This document shows positions 60,236-64,000 of a stretch of DNA of 64,000 nucleotides, piece after piece; position 1 is the first letter of the stretch, and every line of letters starts with the position of its first letter. The notes below the pieces were generated by a model that saw only the letters and a program-made list of their open reading frames with translations, ran no database searches and was not told where the DNA came from. Source of the DNA: Hyphomicrobium_A sp963745205. Its GTDB lineage: Bacteria; Pseudomonadota; Alphaproteobacteria; Rhizobiales; Hyphomicrobiaceae. The translations under genes were made by a program, and so were the position numbers. The stretch lies in contig CAVUWX010000014.1 of NCBI GenBank assembly GCA_963745205.1, forward strand, positions 1-64,000. Reading direction: 5' to 3'.

Positions 60236-61612
60236 ATGCGCGCCGCGACCTCCGACATCGTCCATCATGGCATGGCGCTCTCCCGCGAGCGCGCGAGGCC
60301 GCGCCGAAGCGCCGTGCACTGGCTCACGCTCGCGCTCGTCGCGGTAACCATCGTCTCGAGCGGATTCGTGTTCTCCGAGCCAGCGCCGGTCGACGCGCTT
60401 ACGATCGGTTTGATCGTGCTCCTGCCGGCAGTGGGTCTCGTGGCGTTCAACCCAATGCTGATCGCCTACTTCTCGCTGTGGACGGTCGCCGGCGCGTCGG
60501 CCGTGCTGGCGGCAACGCTGTCGCTCGACCTCAGCCTGACGCTGACCCACGTCGGCGTCACGCTCTATCTGACGCTCACCTCCGTCGTGTTTGCCGGCTT
60601 CATCGCCAAGAACCCGTCCGCGCACAGCGAGCTCATCTTCAAGGCATGGACGTGGGCCGCGGTTGCCGCCGCCGCCGCCGGACTCATCGGCTACTTCGGT
60701 CTGCTTCCCGGCGCCTACGATCTCTTCACCAAGTTCGGCCGTGCCAGCGGCCCCTTCAAGGACCCCAACGTGTTCGGGCCGTTCCTCGTGACTCCACTGA
60801 TCTACATGGTGCACGTCGCCCTCGGGCGGCCGTGGCACCGCATGCTGGCCCCGCTTGCCATCGCAGGCGCGCTGACGCTGACCGTGCTACTTACCTTCTC
60901 GCGCGGGGCGTGGATGACCCTTACGGTCGCGCTCGCGATCTTCGGCTACCTCACCATGCTGACGAGCCGCCGCGCCATAACCCGGGTCAAGCTCATGGCG
61001 CTGCTGGCCAGCGGCGTACTCTTTGCAACGGGCCTCATCGCTGTCGCGCTCAGTACCGATAACATCTCGGATCTGCTTGTGCAGCGCTCGACGTTGGAGA
61101 TGGAGTACGACACCGGCACCGAAGGCCGCTTCGGCGGGCAGCAAAAGGCGATGGGGCTCATCGCCGAAAATCCGCTCGGGCTCGGCGCGCTCGAGTTCGG
61201 CGAGCGCTACCACCCCGAAGAGGTGCACAACGTCTATCTGAGCGTGGTGCTCAATGCCGGCTGGCTCGGCGGCGGCGTCTACTGGATCCTCGTAGGGCTC
61301 ACGGCGGTGCTCGGCTTCCGACACTCACTCAAAGCAACGCCAACACAGCCGCTGTTCCTCATTGTCTACGCGGCGTTCATCGCGAATGCCATGGAAGGCA
61401 TCATCATCGATAGCGACCACTGGCGCCACTTCTACCTGCTAGCGGCGATGGTGTGGGGCCTGATGAGCGTGCGTACCCTCCAGCCGGCCACCGAGGCAAC
61501 GTGGAATACGGTGTGGCCCCGCCGTTCCGCCAAACTGCGTCCGGCGGCTCCCGTCCCGCCGCGGCGCCGGCGCCGAACGCCGAGCATCGGCGCGGCTGCC
61601 GCGCTCGCCTGA
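60236..61612 (+). CDS. O-antigen ligase/polymerase (Wzy-like) membrane protein
   Basis: 458 residues with ten or more membrane helices (LALVAVTIVSSGFVFSE, LIYMVHVALGRP region). A large periplasmic loop near residues 300-350 carries the conserved block NPLGLGALEFGERYHPEEVH, typical of Wzy polymerases and O-antigen ligases. It would polymerise or ligate the repeat unit made by the upstream genes. The C-terminal tail is Arg-rich and cytoplasmic. The gene starts 10 bases after the transferase stop. Confidence 0.88.
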   Translation: MRAATSDIVHHGMALSRERARPRRSAVHWLTLALVAVTIVSSGFVFSEPAPVDALTIGLIVLLPAVGLVAFNPMLIAYFSLWTVAGASAVLAATLSLDLSLTLTHVGVTLYLTLTSVVFAGFIAKNPSAHSELIFKAWTWAAVAAAAAGLIGYFGLLPGAYDLFTKFGRASGPFKDPNVFGPFLVTPLIYMVHVALGRPWHRMLAPLAIAGALTLTVLLTFSRGAWMTLTVALAIFGYLTMLTSRRAITRVKLMALLASGVLFATGLIAVALSTDNISDLLVQRSTLEMEYDTGTEGRFGGQQKAMGLIAENPLGLGALEFGERYHPEEVHNVYLSVVLNAGWLGGGVYWILVGLTAVLGFRHSLKATPTQPLFLIVYAAFIANAMEGIIIDSDHWRHFYLLAAMVWGLMSVRTLQPATEATWNTVWPRRSAKLRPAAPVPPRRRRRTPSIGAAAALA

Positions 61613-61618
61613 GAAATC

Positions 61619-62740
61619 TCAGCGCACGAGCCGCAAGTGGTTGTCGAAGGAGCGTCCGGGGAACGACGCCGTCTTGAGGTGTGTGTGGTCGGGCGCTTCG
61701 GTCTGCAGCACGCCGAGGCCCGAGCTCAGCGCGAATTCCGATTGCGAGATGCCGGCTAGACCGCACCCGTCGATGAGCTGCGTCTCGCCGATGATCGCTG
61801 AGCGCTCGGTGTCGACGTAGAGGATGCACCCGGCCCTCGGCGCCGAGGCCGCGAGCACGCGCTTGTCACCGCTGATCGCAACCGCGCCGATGTAGCCTGC
61901 GAGCATGGCGCCCCTCGGCGCCTCGGGTTCGATGATGCGTAAGGGCGTGTCGACGCCCGCAAAGCCGATGAGCTCCGGCGTCTCCGCCGCCTCGCCTTCC
62001 CACTGCGCGCCGAACCAAACGGCGCCGCGCGCATCGGCCGCGATGTGGCGGATCGAAAGCTTGTGCAGGTCGCTGGCCTGATTGTGCTGGGCGATCAGGT
62101 CTCCCGTCGCGCTGTCGATGAAGGCGAGCGAGGGCATCATCGTATCGAGATTGAGCTTCTCGCGCCCCGTTTCGATGTGTGTCTCGATGCCGCCGTTGGC
62201 AACCGCGAGCGTGCGGCCGTCGGCGAGCAGGATCACCTCGTGCGGGCCGATGCCGAACGTCTTCATCTCGCCGATGCGCTTGTAGCCTTGCGTGGCGCTA
62301 TAGACGCCGAGCAAGCCTTGCCGCGTTTCGACGTCGTGCTCTGTCGCCCAGAGCAGTCGGCCATCGGGCGAGAATACCCCGTGGCCGTAGAAGTGGCGGT
62401 TGGCGGGCGCCGTGAACAGCATCGGCTCGCGCCACCCGCGCACGTCGAAAGCGAGCGCAAACGAGCCAGGCCTGCGGGCGAACACTACGGCCTGCCCGTT
62501 TGTCGCGTCGAGTGCGATGTCGTGCCCGCGGTCTTTCAGCGGAAGCTCGCGCACGATAGAGCCGTCGAGGCGCAGGATCACGACCGAGTAGGTATTGTCC
62601 GGTCTCCGGCACGCCGCGATGAAGTCGCCGGCCTCGGATTCTGCCAGCCCATCGCGCGGAAGCATGTCAGCAAAGGCGCGCGAGGCCGAGCCGACGGCCA
62701 GCGCCGTGCCGATCAGGAAGTTGCGCCGGTCAATCGCCAT
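61619..62740 (-). CDS. DUF1513 (beta-propeller) exported protein
   Basis: 373 residues. Twin-arginine signal (DRRNFLIGTALAVGSASRAF) and repeated blades with DNTYSVVILRLDGSIVRELP, GVFSPDGRLLWATEHDVETR and GPHEVILLADGRTLAVANGG, fitting the DUF1513 family. DUF1513 genes commonly accompany imelysin and related proteins in iron-uptake loci of Proteobacteria. It starts 11 bases inside the end of the imelysin gene, so translation is coupled. Function in iron handling is inferred from neighbours. Confidence 0.88.
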   Translation of the reverse strand: MAIDRRNFLIGTALAVGSASRAFADMLPRDGLAESEAGDFIAACRRPDNTYSVVILRLDGSIVRELPLKDRGHDIALDATNGQAVVFARRPGSFALAFDVRGWREPMLFTAPANRHFYGHGVFSPDGRLLWATEHDVETRQGLLGVYSATQGYKRIGEMKTFGIGPHEVILLADGRTLAVANGGIETHIETGREKLNLDTMMPSLAFIDSATGDLIAQHNQASDLHKLSIRHIAADARGAVWFGAQWEGEAAETPELIGFAGVDTPLRIIEPEAPRGAMLAGYIGAVAISGDKRVLAASAPRAGCILYVDTERSAIIGETQLIDGCGLAGISQSEFALSSGLGVLQTEAPDHTHLKTASFPGRSFDNHLRLVR

Positions 62741-63944
62741 CGAGCTCGTTGAACCCTATTGTCAGGCCGGCGAGCGGAGCGAGCTCGCGACCGATCAGCT
62801 TGCGAATGCCTTCCAAGTGAAAACGCACCATGCGCACCTCGCGCTCGCGGTCGGAATCGCTCTTCTCGCTCGCACCTTTTTCTATCGCGGCCGGGGCGTC
62901 GTGCGCGAGCCTTTCCCAGGCCTGGGCTATCCAGCTCGGCATCCACGCTTTCTGCTCCGGGACATTTCGGCCAAGTTCCATCACCTCGTACAGCGCCCTG
63001 AGCGAGCCGATCTCGGCCGCGACGTAGCGGCTGCGTAAGCCCGCGGCCGAGAAGGGGAGCGGCGCCGGCTTCCCTGCGAGACCCCCGCTCGCCGGCACGA
63101 GCGGCGTCAATTGGCGGTCCTGGATCATCTGCAGCCCCGTCACCAGCGCGCGGGCGAATTCGGACGGCGGTTCGGACGGCGTCTTGTAGCTGGCGTTCTC
63201 GGGACCGGGCGTGAGCATGCGTGCGCGCCAGCCCGTCTCGCCGCTCCATTCCGACACAACGTCGCGGGCGACATTATTCAAGTTGTTAGCGATCGCGACG
63301 GCGAGGTGGCAGCGATAGCGACCATCCTCGTCGTCGGCCATGATCGGCGGCTTAGCATTGAGCAAGATCTCAAGCGCGGGCAGGCCTTGGATGGCGGCGC
63401 TCTTGCCGACGAGCGCCCCCGGCTCGAGCGCCGTCACATCGCGATGCTCGATCAACGCACTGAGCTGGCGCTGCATTAACCCACGCGGGTCAGGCCAGAA
63501 CGATATGCGCTCCGGTCGTCCGGTCACCGCCATAGGCCCGAAGCGCAGGAACTCGATCTCGGCCCACGCGAGCACGGCTTTATCGAAATCCTGCCGCGCG
63601 GCCGTCAGCCGCTTCGGCGTTCCGCCGCACGTCGCATCAAGATCTTCCGCGAGCCGGGAGCTCGCTTTCTGGAATGTCTCGAAGCGCGGGATGAGGTACT
63701 TGTCGACAACGTTAGCCGTCGTTTTGGACAACGCCGGAGCAGCGGCGTCGGCGGCGCAGGCAGCGCCCGCCCCGACCGCAAGGCCAAAACCAAGGCCCAG
63801 ACCGAGACCGAGACCACTAGCTCTCAGCACTGCCGCCCCTCGTTCAACCGCGCTCACTGCATGTGTCTCCGTGGACCCCGTATGGCCTCTTGAAGGGGTC
63901 AAAGTACCACCGTCGTCGCCGCGCCACAGCGTCGCGCCCGGCAA
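62730..63944 (-). CDS. Imelysin-family exported protein (EfeO/insulin-cleaving-like)
   Basis: Up to 404 residues. Imelysin-type core has FETFQKASSRLAEDLDATCG, AVLAWAEIEFLRFGP and ALPALEILLN-like GLPALEILLNAKPPIMADD, with the all-helical fold and surface Glu/Asp typical of the family, which binds iron in related systems. N-terminus: GLGLGLGLGFGLAVGAG forms a repeat-like hydrophobic signal. The long frame starts with TTG 63944; GTG 63857 leaves a better signal peptide. No Cys lipobox is obvious. The gene is near the right edge; its promoter is probably outside the window. Confidence 0.85.
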   Translation of the reverse strand: MPGATLWRGDDGGTLTPSRGHTGSTETHAVSAVERGAAVLRASGLGLGLGLGFGLAVGAGAACAADAAAPALSKTTANVVDKYLIPRFETFQKASSRLAEDLDATCGGTPKRLTAARQDFDKAVLAWAEIEFLRFGPMAVTGRPERISFWPDPRGLMQRQLSALIEHRDVTALEPGALVGKSAAIQGLPALEILLNAKPPIMADDEDGRYRCHLAVAIANNLNNVARDVVSEWSGETGWRARMLTPGPENASYKTPSEPPSEFARALVTGLQMIQDRQLTPLVPASGGLAGKPAPLPFSAAGLRSRYVAAEIGSLRALYEVMELGRNVPEQKAWMPSWIAQAWERLAHDAPAAIEKGASEKSDSDREREVRMVRFHLEGIRKLIGRELAPLAGLTIGFNELDGD

Positions 63945-64000
63945 TTGCTTGTCGCTCTTCTAGAGCTCAAGAATATTCTTGACTTCGCGAGTACGAAATC

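Overview
The window is GC-rich chromosomal DNA of an alphaproteobacterium, most likely a member of Hyphomicrobiales (Rhizobiales). The evidence is the gene content: an aminotransferase next to hom, glpX and recJ, a CtpA S41 protease, MetY, RimK next to Bpt, ParC, rplM-rpsI near argC and ctaA, and an imelysin/DUF1513 pair. No rRNA, CRISPR array or replication origin was seen. One tRNA, tRNA-Glu(TTC), is present.

Layout. 1-8.7 kb is a core block: aminotransferase tail, hom, glpX, an exported hydrolase, an APC permease with a coupled exported protein, and recJ. 8.7-13.1 kb is an accessory patch. It holds a secreted metallophosphoesterase flanked by a copy of the recJ 3' end, then tRNA-Glu, a tyrosine recombinase, and a truncated insertion-sequence transposase fused to the remnant of a small gene. 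13.1-15.2 kb has an SRAP protein and ctpA. 15.2-20.4 kb is sparse and accessory-looking, with small membrane and exported proteins and a catalytic-domain-only recombinase. 20.4-28 kb is mostly core: metY, an acyl-CoA/ACP synthetase-like protein, rimK and bpt. 28-35 kb is an envelope metal-handling cluster: CopC, CopD, two DUF2946 proteins, a His/Met-rich exported protein, a TonB-dependent receptor and two outer-membrane-like proteins. 35.2-39.1 kb is a segment bounded by two copies of the parC 3' end, carrying a CAP protein, an L,D-transpeptidase-like protein and regulators of unknown role. 39-53 kb is mainly core: parC, a Yip1-LepB fusion, RlpA, a bacterial ionotropic glutamate-receptor-like channel, enoyl-CoA hydratase, rplM/rpsI, TerC, argC and ctaA. 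53-61.6 kb is an exopolysaccharide locus: deacetylase, Wzz/GumC-type co-polymerase, Wza-type export lipoprotein, GT4, WcaJ-type transferase and Wzy/ligase. 61.6-64 kb is an imelysin/DUF1513 pair linked to iron acquisition.

Sequence quality matters here. At least six single-base frame disruptions were found: one in the aminotransferase, two in hom, and one each in the 5.6-6.7 kb exported gene, the SRAP gene and rpsI. Because rpsI is essential, most of these are probably base-calling indels, often at short homopolymers, rather than biology. One further gene, at 26.6-27.2 kb, carries an in-frame TGA.

The most interesting signals are two. First, target-gene 3' ends are duplicated at two loci, parC (with a third tiny copy) and recJ, suggesting element integration with regeneration of the target gene end. 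Second, there are several unusual protein architectures: the Yip1-LepB fusion, the glutamate-receptor-like channel, and a Wzz whose nucleotide-binding domain has lost its P-loop. All function calls rest on reading the sequence alone; no database search was possible.
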